Made by a program: the position numbers and the translations under genes. A model generated the notes under the pieces. That model did not search any database, was not told the DNA's origin, and saw only the letters and a list, made by a program, of their open reading frames with translations. 64,000 nt of DNA from Diploptera punctata (Eukaryota > Arthropoda > Insecta > Blattodea > Blaberidae): assembly GCA_030220185.1 (NCBI GenBank), contig JASPKZ010003414.1, positions 124,001 to 188,000 of the forward strand, in the 5' to 3' direction. Positions 1 to 11,868 of this stretch are shown here, one piece after another; position 1 is the stretch's first letter, and every line of letters starts with the position of its first letter.

Positions 1-348
1 AGACAAAAATGGCTATTGTGAGTTATCCGTAAAAGATAAACATATGCTGTCGCGGACTTTTTTTGTAGCGTTTATTGAGATATCCATGTCTATGTAAATT
101 AATTTTGTGTATTTGTTGTGGTTTAGGAAGCGTAAGCCATTTAAGCGTCAAAAAAGGATTTTTTTCAAGTTTTTTTACTACAAAGGGTGATATTTAAGGG
201 TGTAGGAGTTGAGTATTACAACTCTCTTATAGCCTGTGTTCATTTCGGGAATATCCTGAACATTTTGCAAAAAAAACCCATCACAATCGGATCAAAGGTA
301 TGCATAAAGTACGAACAAACAAACAAACATTAATTTTTATATATTAGA
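1..348 (-). mobile_element. Helitron-like element, 5' part, running off the window edge
   Basis: On the minus strand this begins with TC at 348, preceded by A, which fits Helitron insertion between A and T. An AT-rich leader and GTTTGTTTGT repeats follow. The same order of blocks (GTTTG repeats, a TCCGATTGTGATGGG-type block, GGCTTACGCTTCC, AAAAGTCCGCGACAGC, then ACGGATAACTCACAATA) recurs at 36021-36400 in the plus orientation, and its second half at 17880-18060. No Rep/helicase coding sequence is visible, so this is a non-autonomous copy. The 3' end lies left of the window. Confidence 0.55.
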
Positions 349-361
349 TTTGCAAATGGTT

Positions 362-3300
362 GGTACGGCCTCGATAAGGGTAGTGCTCCCTGACTGCAGT
401 CATAATAGACTGTAGCTAACAGGATGGGACGAAAGGCGAGTTCTCAGCGCCTTAAAAACTGAGACCTGTCGGCTAAGGGAGCAAACTCTAAAAAGAAACC
501 CAGGTCCTCCATGTCTGGGGGTTAGGCGTGAGGCTGGCAACCTGGCCCTGGAAAAAAAAGTATATCGCTACTTACTTCAGTAAAATATGTCAGCCGGATG
601 GATTTAAATATGACAGACTTAAGCTACGAAAACGGACCTTTGCTATTGGTACATGGAATGTTCAAGGCTTGAATACTAAAGAACAAGAAGTAATAGATGA
701 GATTACATCAATGAATGCAGATATTATTGTGCTCTCAGAAACAAAAAAGAAAGGGAAAGGACAGGAAAAATTAGGAAATTATACACATATCTGGAGTGGA
801 ATACCAAAAACTAGTAGAGCAAAAAGTGGTATATCCATTTTGATGAAAAATAAGTTGGTAAAAAATATAGTGTCTTGGGAAGAAATTGATGAAATAATTA
901 TTATATTAAATCTCAAACTTTTTGGGATAGAGCTTATAATAATAGGAGTACATGCCATAAATGAGGATGCAACAACCATAGAGAAAAATGATTTTTTGAC
1001 AAACTGTCAGAAATTTTGGACAAAATAAAAAAACATCAAGAAGAAATGATAACAGGAGATTTTAATAGTCGAGTAGGAAGTAGAATAAAAGATGAAGTGA
1101 TTAGACCATTTGGGGAAAAGGTGGAAAATGACAATGGAGATAGATTGATACCTTAAGTTTATGTAAACAACATGGCTGTATCATAATGAATAGTTTCTTC
1201 CAACATCGGGTAATACATAAATACACATGGGAACAGCCAACAAAAAGTCTCAAATCAATAATTGATTATATAATTGTGAAACAAAAACGTGATATGATAG
1301 TGAAAGATGTTAGAGTGTATAGAAAACCAGATTGCGGAAAGTGATCATTATATGCTTTTGGGAAAATTCATATTAACAAGTAGGAAAAAAACCAAATATT
1401 GAAGAGTAACGGAAGACAGAACAAATACAACCCTTTTAAATGAACAAAGATATAAAGTAAGTTTACTGTATGATGAGAGTATAAAATATATTTTCCAATC
1501 AAGATTAAAACAAAAGCTTAAGTTAAATTTAAATAAATCTGCAGTGGAAATGTATGATCAGTTAAAGGAAAGTATAGCTACATTCAGCAGCTTTAGAAGC
1601 ACTTGGGACAGAATATCGAGAACTAAAAAGAAATAATGAATGGTTTAATCACGATATTAAAAAATTAGTAGAAGAAAAAAGAAAGCACGGATGAAATGGT
1701 TATCAGATCACTCAACAACATCTCGAAATTAATATATCACTTTAAAACATAAAACAAAGGTGGAAGTGAGAAGAACAAAAAATGAGTACTGGGATAATAT
1801 ATGCTCGAATATAGATCATTCGATTGGATATGCTAGATCCAAAGAAGCTTGGAAAACATTACAAAATATCAGGAAATCAGAAAGAAAGAAAATAAATATT
1901 CAGTTGATAAGACCATCAGAATGGATGTAACTTTATGAAGGTTTATTTCAAGAAAATAGAAATGAGTTTCAACTTCAAGATACGGATGTAGAATATAAAT
2001 TTGACACTCCAGAGATAACAGAAGGTGAAGAAAAAAGAGCTTTGAAAGAGGCAAACAATAGGGAGAACCAGGACCAGGAAATATTCAGACGGAACTCCTA
2101 AAACATGGAGAAGATATTTTAGTAATATTTTTAACAAAAAGTTTTAATAAAATTGAAATTGGAGACGATATCCCAGAAGATTGGAATTTATCGTATATTA
2201 CTCCTATTTTTAAAAAAAAGTGATAAAAACTGTGTTCCAATTATAGAGGTATAAGCGTTTTACCTTCAACAGCTAGGATTTTTAGTAAAATTATAAATTT
2301 TAAACTTAAGGAGATAAAAAATAACTTAGAGAAGAACAATGTGGACTCCGGAATGGAAGATCATGTATTGATAATATTTTCTGTATTAGACAATTACAAG
2401 AGAAAATCCTAGCAAAAAATAAAGAACTACATATGACCTTTATTGATTTAGAGATGGCATATGATAGTGTACCTCGACAATTGTTATGGACGGCAATGAG
2501 AAATCTGAATATCTGTGATAAATGGATTAATATTGTTAGGAGGATCTATAGTAATACAAAAGCTAAACTAAAAATACAGAATACTTTAACAGAGGAATTC
2601 ACAGTGAATAAAGGTCTTAAGCAGGGATGCAGTTTTTAACATTTATTTAGACCAGGCTCTTAACTTATGGTATAAAAAATATTCTGAAATGGGTATTCCT
2701 ATAGGAGGAAAAGTACTGCATTCATTGTTGTTTGCAGATGATCAAATTATTTTTGCAGGGGATGAAGATGATATGAAATATATGATAAATAAACTAATGG
2801 AAGAATATAAAAAATGTGGACTGAATATAAATTTACAGAAAACAGAATATATGTGTTTGGGAAAGGATGTGGATGACCTCATACTTGGAACAGGGAAAAA
2901 TAAAAAAGTGTGATTTTTTAAAAATATCTTGGGTCAATAATTACAAGTTTAGGTACCTGTGAGGGAGATGTACGGACTAAAATTGCAATGGCAAAAAATG
3001 CTACTAAGACATTACAGGGAATAATTTGGAATAAAAATATTACAAAGGAAACTAAAATGAAAATTTATAAGAGCATAATACAGAATATTTTGTCATTTGA
3101 AAGTGAAACTTTGTCTCTGACGGAATTACAAAAGAATAAAATTAGAACAGTTGAATTTGATTATTTTAGAAGAAGCCTCCAAGAAACAAAACAGAATAAA
3201 ATAAGAAATGAATTCCTTTGGAGAGAAATGAATGTCACCACATCTGTTGTTAAGAGGATTGAAAATCAAACGCTTAAATGGTATGGCCATGTACAAAGAA

Positions 3301-3515
3301 TGGAAAATGAAAGATGGCCAAAAAATATATACCAATGGTCAGCCCCTGGAAGAAATGAACGTGGCAGACCAAGATGGAAATGGATAACCTACGTCAGAAC
3401 TATAATGGATGATAGGAATTTGGAAGAGGGAGATTGGAATGATAGAGATATATGGAAACTAAAGACGGCAAACCTATAAGTAGGGGAAAGCCGAAGAAGA
3501 AGAAGATTTTAATAA
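362..3515 (+). pseudogene. LINE-B non-LTR retrotransposon, near full length, broken
   Basis: Near complete element: a 5' UTR (362-527), an AP-type endonuclease, a reverse transcriptase and a 3' end with a short GAA repeat. Endonuclease signs: GTWNVQGLN and LSETK within 640-750, GDFNSRVG near 1055 and SDHYMLLG near 1343. Reverse transcriptase signs: FIDLEMAYDSV (motif A, near 2440), KGLKQGCS (motif B, near 2615) and LLFADDQ (motif C, near 2725, both aspartates present). The C-terminus carries WYGHVQRM and ends at 3479. The open pieces 528-1028, 2433-2639, 2689-2913 and 2988-3479 lie in two frames with several stops between, so the copy cannot make a working protein. The endonuclease and the tail match RTE-type (CFDP2-like) elements; the clade call is an inference. 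Confidence 0.85.
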
Positions 3516-3604
3516 ATTTACCTATTACAAGATCCTAATAAATGGATTTTAATAAATATCATCACAAATTTTACATAAAATAGTATACAACAAATTAGTG
3601 TAAA

Positions 3605-3720
3605 GTATCCACTGCTGTAGTAACGAGATAGCGCGCTGCCTTGTCACGCAGAGCGCCCTTTTTCGATCCCAGGTCGTTACAAGATTCCTGGTTGAATTTT
3701 TTTTCGGGGTTCTGTTAATG
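3605..3720 (+). repeat. SINE-1 copy (tRNA-derived), 3'-truncated
   Basis: Starts with the shared head GTATCCACTGCTGTAGTAAC, then a box-A-like AGATAGCGCGCTGCC and a box-B-like TTTCGATCCC, then a TTCCTGG...TTTCGGGGTT body. The same order occurs at 18719, 37614 and, in part, 7314 and 59388. These are internal RNA polymerase III promoter features. The copy lacks the later body seen in the two longest copies. Confidence 0.6.
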
Positions 3721-5051
3721 TACACTTCCCATACTTGTATTGGAATGTACAATTAATGTAAACTTCATATTATTGTATGTCTAATTGTTCAAGTCCGCAA
3801 TATATTAACGAAATTCTTTGGGAATTCGTAATCAAGTTTTAAGTACTAAATTATAATTTAACCTTGTATTTTAAAATGAAGTAACTTTTTTGGTTTCAAG
3901 TGAAGTTTGCGTCATGGCTGTACTAAAAGTGGAAATGTATTTCATTAATGTTACAATAATTCATCATGGATCGTCACCTTATGAATTGGCAAGTTATATG
4001 TCGAAATTTGACATATGTATAATACATATATATACATGTTTTATTATTATTATCGAAGATGGATAATTGAACTGTCCAATAATCTAATAAGCGATTCCCT
4101 TAATTACATTCCCTCTAAGTGAATAGTACGTTTACTTTGAAGTTTGTGGTGCAAAGTTGTGGATTTTAATGAAGGTTTTATATTTGAAGTCAAGAGCTTT
4201 AAAAATCTTCTCGTCAGAAAAAATTTAAATGAAGACGATGAATCTCAATTTAAATCTTGTATTGTGATTCCATATCCATGTGACTTTGATTATGTATTAA
4301 GTTGTAGTGGAGAATTGAGACTTATTTCAATTAATATTTGGATACGCATATAAAAAATAAGTACATATTTTAAATTTCCTCCCCCCACAAAAAAGTAATA
4401 TACTAAATCTGCACGGTTCAAAGTTATGAGATTATTTTAATAAACTTTTAAATATGTTGCAAATACTTCTGAGCAAAATAATTTAATAATATAAATTTAA
4501 ATTTTACAAAATCAAACACATAATTAAAAGCAAATACTATAAACTACATCTGACATTTAATCAAAGAAGACAAGATTTCACTGAATGAAGCAAATTTGTG
4601 AATAATTGTCACTTTGTAGTAAACACTCTTCTTACGATAGAATTATTCTAAGACACTATACAGGATGTATTTTTCCAGAGTAACTATTTTGTAAACGATA
4701 ATCATTAATTATTTGTATACCTAAATGTTTCTTTAATATCCACAACTGTAAAATCTGAAAACCTATGTTTTCTTCAGAGGAAAACATGTGTAACCAGTTT
4801 CATTGATTTTCCAGCGATCTAATAAACAGACTAGTACTGCTTTCTGTGAAAACCCCAGTGACCTACAGCGGTACACATTAAATACATATAAATATCTAAA
4901 CTATGTTCTTTATATTCAAAGAAAGCTGTTGGAATATACAGGGAGTACACGAAATAATATAACGATTTTAAAGGTGTTGAATTTTACTTTAACCAACTAT
5001 GACAAAAACAAAACTCATGTTAAATGAAAGGGTAACATCACTAGTTTACTA
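3721..5051. other. AT-rich stretch, no gene recognised
   Basis: No protein family, RNA gene or long repeat is recognised. A 69-codon frame at 4144-4353 (+) has no family signature and no flanking splice signals that I trust. Short mariner-like termini (ACAGGATG near 4660, ACAGGGAGT near 4940) may be worn transposon ends, but each lacks a partner. Confidence 0.4.
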
Positions 5052-5053
5052 TA

Positions 5054-6469
5054 CAGGGTGTCCCAAAACTAGACTGACAAACTTTGGGATCTTATAGATA
5101 GCATTATTTTAAACACTTTTTGTTAAGGAATGTTTTTTTGCTGCGGTGCTTCGTTTAAGCGCTGGACAAGTTAATGTCATTACTGCCTTCCACCCAGTTG
5201 TTTTAAATACGTAAATTGCATTTGTGTACAGTAAGTATCTTTTAAAGGAAACACACGAAAGAAACAAAACAAAGACGGTTAGCTCATCGTTGTGTTTCCT
5301 TGACATTGTGCGTTAGTTAGCCGGAATTCCTGCTGCATACTAGTTTGTTTACAACATGGAAAGGTATACGTGGAATGAGATGACGGACATGCGGTTGGTG
5401 TATGGGAAAGCTGGTTCGGGTCGTGCGGCTGTAAGGCTTTACTAAGAACAGTTCCGAAGGCGAAGAGTTCCTAATCACACTACATTTGCCAGCATTGAAC
5501 GTAGACTACGTGAAAGAGGCTCCTTGGATAGACGAGCAGAAGTTCAAGGACGGCCACGTTCTATACGGATTCCTGAGAACGAGGAAGATGTATTGCGGTG
5601 CATTGAGAACAATCTTGCAGCTAGTACTCGCGCCATCGCGCCACAATTGCACCTAAGTCGTAGCACTGTGGGAAGAATTCTGCAGGAAATTTTGTCGCAC
5701 TCTTTTCATCTTGTAAAGGCCCACGCAATGTGGCCTCAAGACTATCCTCTGTGACAGCAATTTTGTCAGTGGTATTTGAACAAAATTGAAAACGATGTAC
5801 TGTTTTTATCCCATGTAATGTTCACTGATCAAGCATGTTTCACAGTTATTTAACAGTCGAAATTCACATGTTTGTGCCTTAGAATATCTCCATGCTACAT
5901 TTCAGAGGTCACATCAACTGAGATTTGGTGTTAATGTGTGGGCCGGTATTGTGGATAACTTCTAATCAGGACCATACATTTTGCCCGCCCGACTCAATGC
6001 TTACAATTACTTAGTATTTCTGCAACAAGTTTTGCCTGATCTAATGGAAACAGTTCCTCTTCATATCAGACAGGACATGTGGTTTCAACATGATGGGGCA
6101 CCAGCTCACTTTGGTGCTGAAGTACGTCGTCATCTTATGGCTGCATACGGCAATCACTGGATACCCGGAGGTGGACCCATTGTCTGGCAGGCACGCTCCC
6201 CCTGACCTTACTCCACTTCTTTTTGTGGGGTCACATGAAGACTATCGTGTATGAAATACCTGTTGAATCTGAACAGGACCTTGAGGCACTAATAACCTGC
6301 GCAGCTGGCTAAATCAAGATGTCTTTGTGGGTGTGAGGCAGTAATGGCGTTAACTCGTCCAGCTCTTAAACGAAGCACCGCAACAAAAAACCTTCCTTAA
6401 CAAAAAGCGTTTAAAATAATGTTATGTATCATTTCCCACAGTTTGTCGGTCTAATTTTGGGACACCCTG
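5054..6469 (+). mobile_element. Mariner-like (IS630-Tc1-mariner) element with long TIRs
   Basis: Flanked by TA on both sides (5052-5053 and 6470-6471). Both ends start CAGGGTGTCCCAAAA and stay similar for roughly 140 bp (about 5054-5195 and 6330-6469), with scattered mismatches, including the blocks GACAAACT, ATTATTTTAAAC, TTTTTGTTAAGGAA, GCGGTGCTTCGTTTAAG and CATTACTGCCT. Length is about 1.4 kb. One broken transposase frame lies between. The family is common in insects and inserts at TA. Confidence 0.85.
5356..6310 (+). pseudogene. Mariner-type transposase, broken
   Basis: The start is the ATG at 5356 (MERYTWNEMTDMRLVYG), which opens a DUF4817-type N-terminal domain. The frame continues to the open piece 5524-5754 with helix-turn-helix text such as HLSRSTVGRILQE. 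A stop lies near 5442. The catalytic region is recognisable by FTDQACF near 5823 (first Asp), HDGAPAHF near 6091 (second Asp) and SPDLTP near 6200, the last in a shifted frame. There are several stops between 5750 and 5980. This enzyme class cuts and pastes the element by its terminal repeats; this copy must be inactive. Confidence 0.8.
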
Positions 6470-6504
6470 TATAAGTTCATATGTGTTTAATGTGAGCCCC
6501 GTTT

Positions 6505-7060
6505 GTCATATGACACCCATCGAACCTGTTGGCTAATTCCTCCCATACATTAATAAGCATACTGGATTGATGACAGCAACAGCTTTTCGAATCCTGTCTC
6601 TCAACTCGGGCAGGTTAGCAGGCAATATAGGCACGTAGACTCTTTCCTTTAGAAAAACCCAAAGGAAAAAATCGCGTGGGGTCAGATCCGGATCTAGCAG
6701 GCTACTGGAGGTAATCCCTGTCATCTGGACCATGACAACCAATTCAGTAATGACAGTGTGGAAGGTCTTACGAAAACGCTTACTTATGCGTCTCTAACGT
6801 TTACAATTGTTAGAGGTTCTAAAGCCTACTGATTACGCTGACTTTGCGTTTGAAATGTTGCAGCAGCAACATTTTCCTCAGACACTCTTGTTCGTCCCAT
6901 ACTTTTGCCTTTACAAGACAACCGATCGTTGCGAACTGATTATGCCATCGAAGGATTTTGATGGCATTGTGGTGGGGATCACGATTAAACCACCTACGAA
7001 ATGCACGTTGAACTGTCACAACTGATATATACAAATTTCAAACTGCAAAACTCATAATGT
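6505..7060 (-). pseudogene. Second mariner-type transposase, internally deleted
   Basis: A different transposase of the same broad family, on the opposite strand and about 35 bp beyond the first element. The N-terminal DUF4817-like part is 6819-7034 (VQRAFRRWFN, IKILRWHNQF, TIGCLVKAKV). The C-terminal part is 6533-6742 (PDLTPRDFFLWVFLKERVYV). The middle of the catalytic domain, with the first two acidic residues, is missing between them. No terminal repeats were found, so the ends are approximate. Confidence 0.65.
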
Positions 7061-7313
7061 TTTGTGTTGAGGAGTTACCATTTGTTATTACTGTTGCCAC
7101 AGAAACAAAACAAAATAAAGCTATCAGCTCACACACACAACTGAAACTACATTCTTCCCTGTTGCATTTCAGTCTACACACAACTTCCTACGCCTCATCT
7201 GAGTGATAATATTATTTACTAGAAACTGCTATATCCGTTTATGTATACACTATATATAAATATATACTGTTATAAATTATACAGTCAACTACTGTCGAGT
7301 CGGGGTAGTATCA

Positions 7314-7462
7314 CTGCTTTATATTTGTCCCCAGTCGGGATAAGTTTCCTGAGTGATGTTGTTTCGTTGTCTTTCCTCGCATGTAAGAAAAATGTTACGA
7401 GACCTTAAGTGCAAACGGTCCCCAAACATCATCTGGCCACCAAAGTGATCATCATCATATTT
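7314..7462 (+). repeat. SINE-1 copy, diverged, invaded by LINE-A
   Basis: Carries the SINE-1 body in order: CCCAGTCGGGA, AAGTTTCCTG, CCTCGCATGTAAGA, AACGGTCCCC and ATCATCTGGCCA. It stops at the CATCATCAT tract, where the TTAC tail of the LINE-A at 7464 begins. The rest of the SINE body is not found right of the LINE. Confidence 0.5.
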
Positions 7463-7879
7463 ACTTACTTACTTACTCACTGGCACTATCGAACCCAAAG
7501 GTTCATGGCCGCGCGGACATAAGTTCTCCATACATCCCTATCCTGAGCTAAAGCTTTCCAATCAATTCCTGTGTAATCAACTTCCCTCAAATCATAGTTA
7601 ATATTATTCTCCCACTTCATTCTTGGTCTACCAACTGGGCGTTTTCCCTCTGGCTTTTCTACAAGAAGCTTTCATGCAAATCTTTCATTCCCATACGTGC
7701 AACATGTCCTGCCCATCGCAGTCTACGAGACTTAACTGTTCATATATCTGGCTTCCCAAAAATACCATGTAGTTCATTAATATGTAGTCTTCTCCATTTA
7801 CCTGTCTGTTCAACTCTCTTTGGTCCAAACATTTTCCTAAGTACTTTACTCTCAAATACCTGTAATCTCATTTCCTCCC

Positions 7880-8479
7880 TTAAAGTAAGAGTCCATTTTC
7901 GCACCCATATAATATAACTGGTAGAATAATAGTTTTATATATTTTCAGTTTAACATTTTTTGAAAGGAGTTGGGACATCAAGAGTCTCTGCAAAGCAAAA
8001 TAGCACGCATTTCCAGAATTGAGCATATGTTTAATTTCTTTGTGCATCTCATTCCTATTTGTGATTATTGTTCCTAGGTATTTGAATTCAGCCACTTCCT
8101 CAAAATTTCCCTCATTTGTCATTAACTGTCCATTTCCATTATATAATGTATTTCTACGTGTGACCATATATTTAGTTTTATTGATATTTACTTCCAGTCC
8201 TAATTTTTTAATGTTATTCAAAAGCGTGTGTGTGTTGTTCTTTAGTATCTCCTCGCTATCGGCCAATAGTACTATATTATCAGCATAAACTAACAGCTTA
8301 TTAATACCATTGAGTTGTAACCCTTCCTCATTCTCTAAAGATTTAATGGCATGCTCTAGTACAAAATTAAATAGTAGAGGAGATAGTGCATCTCTTTGCT
8401 TCAACCCATTCTGGATTTCGAAAGTGTCCGAAAACTGTTTGCCTACACGCACCCTCCTATTTGTGTCATTTAGACACAT
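7880..8479 (-). pseudogene. LINE-A reverse transcriptase core, 199 codons, mutated active site
   Basis: Holds GLKQRDALSPLLFNF (motif B; other copies read GLKQGDALSP), LLVYADNIVLLADS (motif C), GLEVNINKTKYM (motif D) and EFKYLGTIIT (motif E). Motif C reads YADN where an active enzyme needs two aspartates, so catalysis should be lost apart from the frame breaks. The protein continues in another frame leftward to about 7485 with RLRWAGHV-type text shared by the other copies. Confidence 0.8.
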
Positions 8480-8803
8480 TCGTATAAGTCTAACTAACTT
8501 TTTAGGAATTCCGAACTCCAGCAGGATACTATATAACTTCTCCCTCTTAAATGAATAATATGCTTTTTGGAAGTCTACGTATAGTTGATGTACAGTACCA
8601 TTATATTCCCATTTCTTTTCTAAAATCTGTCTTATACTAAATATCTGATCTGTAGTAGACCTGTTTATTGTAAATGCACATTGATGATCTCCTAGAATGT
8701 CATCAATATAGAGAGTAAGTCTGCTGACTAATATATTTGTTAGAATTTTGTACGAAGTTGAAAGTAATGAGATGCCCCTGTAGTTGTTGCAATCAGTTTT
8801 ATC

Positions 8804-10009
8804 TCATTTCTTATAAATTGGTACGATAATTGATTCTTTCCATTCATCTGGAAGAGCTTCTTTTTCCCAAATCATACTAAGCAACCAGCGTATCTTGTCC
8901 ATCAATTTTTCTCCCCCTGATTTTATCAGTTCTGCTGGGATCTCATCTGAACCTGATGCTTTATACATCTTCAATTTTTCTATCGCCATTTCAACCTCTA
9001 ATGCACTTGGTTCTGCGACTAACATTTCTGCTGTCTGTAAATTATCCTCCTCAATGTCCTGTTCTCTATGTACACTTAATAGCTGATTAAAGTAACTTTT
9101 CCATCTATTTAAAATACTCTTGGAATCTGCAATCATATCCCCATTTTCATTCCGAATTATATTTGTTCTAGCCTGAAACCTTTTCTTCTCTATACTAATT
9201 CCCTGATATAATTCTCTATTCTTCCTATTTTTTGCGTTCAATTCAAGATCATTAATCTTCTTTCTCAAATATTCCCTCTTTTTGTTCTTTAGTAACTTGG
9301 TGGTTTCCCGTCTAATACTACCCAATTGTTCTACATTTACCTCATTTGTCTCGTGTAACCATTTCATTTTTGCTAGCTTTCTTTTCTTTACAATGTCGGC
9401 ACATTCATCATCAAACCATTTCTTGTTTTGCCTCTTTTTTAAACAACCAATGCTTTCTGATGCTGGCAATTTAATAGCATCTCTTATAGCCTCCCATTCT
9501 TTATTTATATCAGTTTCTTCTTCGTTTGCCACATTGTCATCTGAAGATTCCAGTACTTCAAATCTATTAGCAATTTTTATTTGGTATTCTTGCCACATTT
9601 CATCATTTTTGTTTTTTAATTCAAATTTTACAGAATCATCTTTAGCGTTTGTTCCTCTCATAAGCGATAGCCGTTGTCTGATTTTCACTCTGACCAGATG
9701 ATGATCCGAATTGCAGTCTGTCCTTCTAACTGATCTAACATCAATGATGCTACTGTGCCAGCGTTTATCCACTAATACATGATCTATCTGGTTCCGAGTT
9801 TCTCCATCTGGAGACGTCCAGGTGTATTTATGAATATCCTTATCCTGAAATGTTGTGCTCTTAACAATGAGATTCTTTGATGTGGCAAATGTGACTAATC
9901 TAACCCCGTTGTCGTTACTATCTTCATGAAGACTGAATTTGCCTATTGTTGGTTTAAATATATCTTCCCGCCCCACTTTTGCATTAAAATCTCCAAAGAA
10001 AATTTTCAT
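8804..10009 (-). pseudogene. LINE-A endonuclease / N-terminal reverse transcriptase fragment (401 codons)
   Basis: An open frame of 401 codons covering the back half of the endonuclease and the start of the reverse transcriptase. Residues 4-10 read FFGDFNA, the endonuclease GDFN motif. Then come TWTSPDGETRNQIDHVL and CNSDHHLVRVK (catalytic SDH). A lysine- and arginine-rich linker (about residues 125-330) follows, then EKLKMYKASGSDEIPAEL and WKESIIVPIYKK, which open the reverse transcriptase. The true N-terminus lies upstream (right) in the same reading sense but is cut by stops near 10150-10200. After residue 401 a stop (TGA, 8804-8806) ends the frame just where the protein continues. Nicking and target-primed reverse transcription is the family's role; this copy is dead. 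Confidence 0.8.
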
Positions 10010-10624
10010 ATGATATCGTGAAAGGCTATCAAATAAGCATTCTAATTCTTCATAGAACTCATCCTTGATCTTGCCATCTTTATCTTCTGTGGGGGCATGT
10101 ACATTTACAATTATAAAATCATGTAGTTTACCCTTTAGAATTATCTATGATATCCTATCACTAACAAACTTAATATCTCGGATAGCGGATAGGATCCTCC
10201 TTCTGACTAAAAACCGGTTCCAAATGCAGGTCTTTCTGCACCCCCATAGTATAACGCAAAGCTTCCTGATTCCCGACTACCTTCTCTTGGCCACCTAACT
10301 TCCTATAAAGCGACTATATCCAAGGGCGATTTATCTAATTCCCGCGTTAATATCTCTAGTGCCAACATCATATTTGCCATGTTTAATAAGAATGCGTGTG
10401 TGTGTATGTTGAGCTTTGTCTTAATGTTGTGTTGTCTTGGAGGAGGCCCTGACATTGAACTGATCACTTATTCGGGGAGATCCTCCATCTCCTTGACCAC
10501 ACAAGGAGATCCATATTTAAAATCCCGACAGGTCGTGCGACTATAAGACCCCGGTGATGTGTGACATATGAAAGTACCTATAAAGGTGAGAGGTTAAATT
10601 GTGGTAATGGAATGGAATATCCAC

Positions 10625-10926
10625 ATACAGTAAAAGTAAAGTGATCCCACTACAGACCCTTGGTGTAGTAGGAGGTTAAGGCTCCCACTTTTTTCTAGAC
10701 AATCGGCACTTGATGTCAGCCGGGTTGTCAGCCCTGCGTGACGGCCACCTTTACCCCAGAACAAGCACCTGATACTCATTTTCGTTAGAGGCTGAGTCAA
10801 CCCCAGGGACATGATGCCACCAGGAGGTTTGGGTCAGTTTAAAAAATCATGCACCACGGGGACTCGAACCCTCTACTTTCCGATTTGTAGCGCACTGCCT
10901 TAACCATCATGCTACGGCATGCCCCA
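10625..10926 (-). repeat. SINE-3, tRNA-derived
   Basis: On the minus strand a tRNA-like head (10926 to about 10850) has box A TAGCATGATGGTTAAGG and box B GGTTCGAGTCC, ideal for internal Pol III initiation. A body of about 210 bp follows (GGGTAAAGGTGGCCG, CAAGTGCCGA, GGGAGCCTTAACC) and a tail of TTTAC-type repeats at about 10625-10645. It is a different family from SINE-1. Confidence 0.7.
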
Positions 10927-10932
10927 TCAACA

Positions 10933-11329
10933 TACAGGGCTCTTCATTTATAACCTAACGTGCAACGGAATTATGCCTGTGAGCGGTTGGATGTGACACA
11001 GCCGGCTTTGCTCCTACATAAACTCCGCGCGTAAAGCATGTTTAAAAATAGAGGTACTTTTATAGTCCATGATATATAGAAGATTATGAGTCTTCAAGAT
11101 AATATTTATAGTTTAATTCGTGTGTTCTTTAACTTTGTTTGTTATTTAAATATAAAATTTATCATTCTTGTTATTTTGTGAAGTTATTTAACTTATTGTT
11201 GATATAATTTATTATTATTTATATGATTGTTATAATTTTTACGATTATTATTATTATTATTATTATTATTGTTGTTGTTGTTGTTAAGACTACATTATGA
11301 TTATTACTACTGTTATCATTATTGTTACG

Positions 11330-11364
<35 letters not shown>

Positions 11365-11758
11365 CGTCACCATAATCATCATCTCTCCCACTACTGAAGA
11401 AATTATCACTTCATGAGGATGACGAAGAAACGTACAGTAAACAGAGGAAAAGTTAGACAAAGTAGGCAACAATTTTGGACGTACACCAACAAAATCCTTA
11501 CCAAAATTAGCACAACAGATGGGAATTTCAGAGTCTTTTGCACATAGGGCAACTAAATTATTACATCTGAAATCTTATAAGTGTATACGTGTCCATTGTT
11601 TAAAACAAGGTGATCCAGTGTCTATAAGGTAAACATTTTATACATGATTTACGCGCGCAATTTAAGTAAGAGCAAAACCGGCTGTGGCACACAACAAACG
11701 CGCAGAGGCAAAACGCCGCGCCGTGTGCCCGTTAGGTTTTGAATGAAGAACCATGTAT
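10933..11758. mobile_element. Foldback DNA element with about 105-bp TIRs, non-coding
   Basis: The left arm (10933-11036) and the reverse complement of the right arm (about 11648-11758) share GGCTCTTCATT / GGTTCTTCATT, ACCTAACG, CACAGCCGG, TTTTGCTC / TTTGCTC and a GCGCGTAAA end. The 600-bp core has no transposase but holds ATT-rich microsatellites (about 11234-11281 and 11324-11365). No target duplication could be fixed, so the superfamily is open. Confidence 0.65.
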
Positions 11759-11868
11759 ATCTGACACTTAAACATCTGTCTCTTGTACCTCTCAATGAAT
11801 GTCTCGTTCACACATAATTTGTCGCGTTCCCAATTCACCATTGATTTCGCACACTGACTTCTAATTCA

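Larger units (their letters stand above)
7464..10560 (-). mobile_element. LINE-A non-LTR retrotransposon, near full length
   Basis: Read on the minus strand: a 5' UTR (about 10560-10380), endonuclease (from about 10380, with IVALQEVRW), linker, reverse transcriptase, C-terminus and a 3' end GGTTCGATAGTGCCAGTGAG followed by four GTAA-type repeats at 7464-7480. At about 3.1 kb it is the longest of seven LINE-A copies here. The 3' tail of short tandem repeats, not poly(A), suits RTE-type elements. No clear target duplication was found. Confidence 0.85.

Noticed and set aside
4140..4353. 69-codon plus-strand frame as a small gene
   Set aside because: No start context, domain, splice signal or repeat copy; such a length is expected by chance in 64 kb.
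8895..9701. Plus-strand frames opposite the LINE-A coding region
   Set aside because: Serine/phenylalanine-rich shadows of the minus-strand reverse transcriptase.
11290..11472. Isoleucine-rich minus-strand frame
   Set aside because: It is a translation of an ATT microsatellite.
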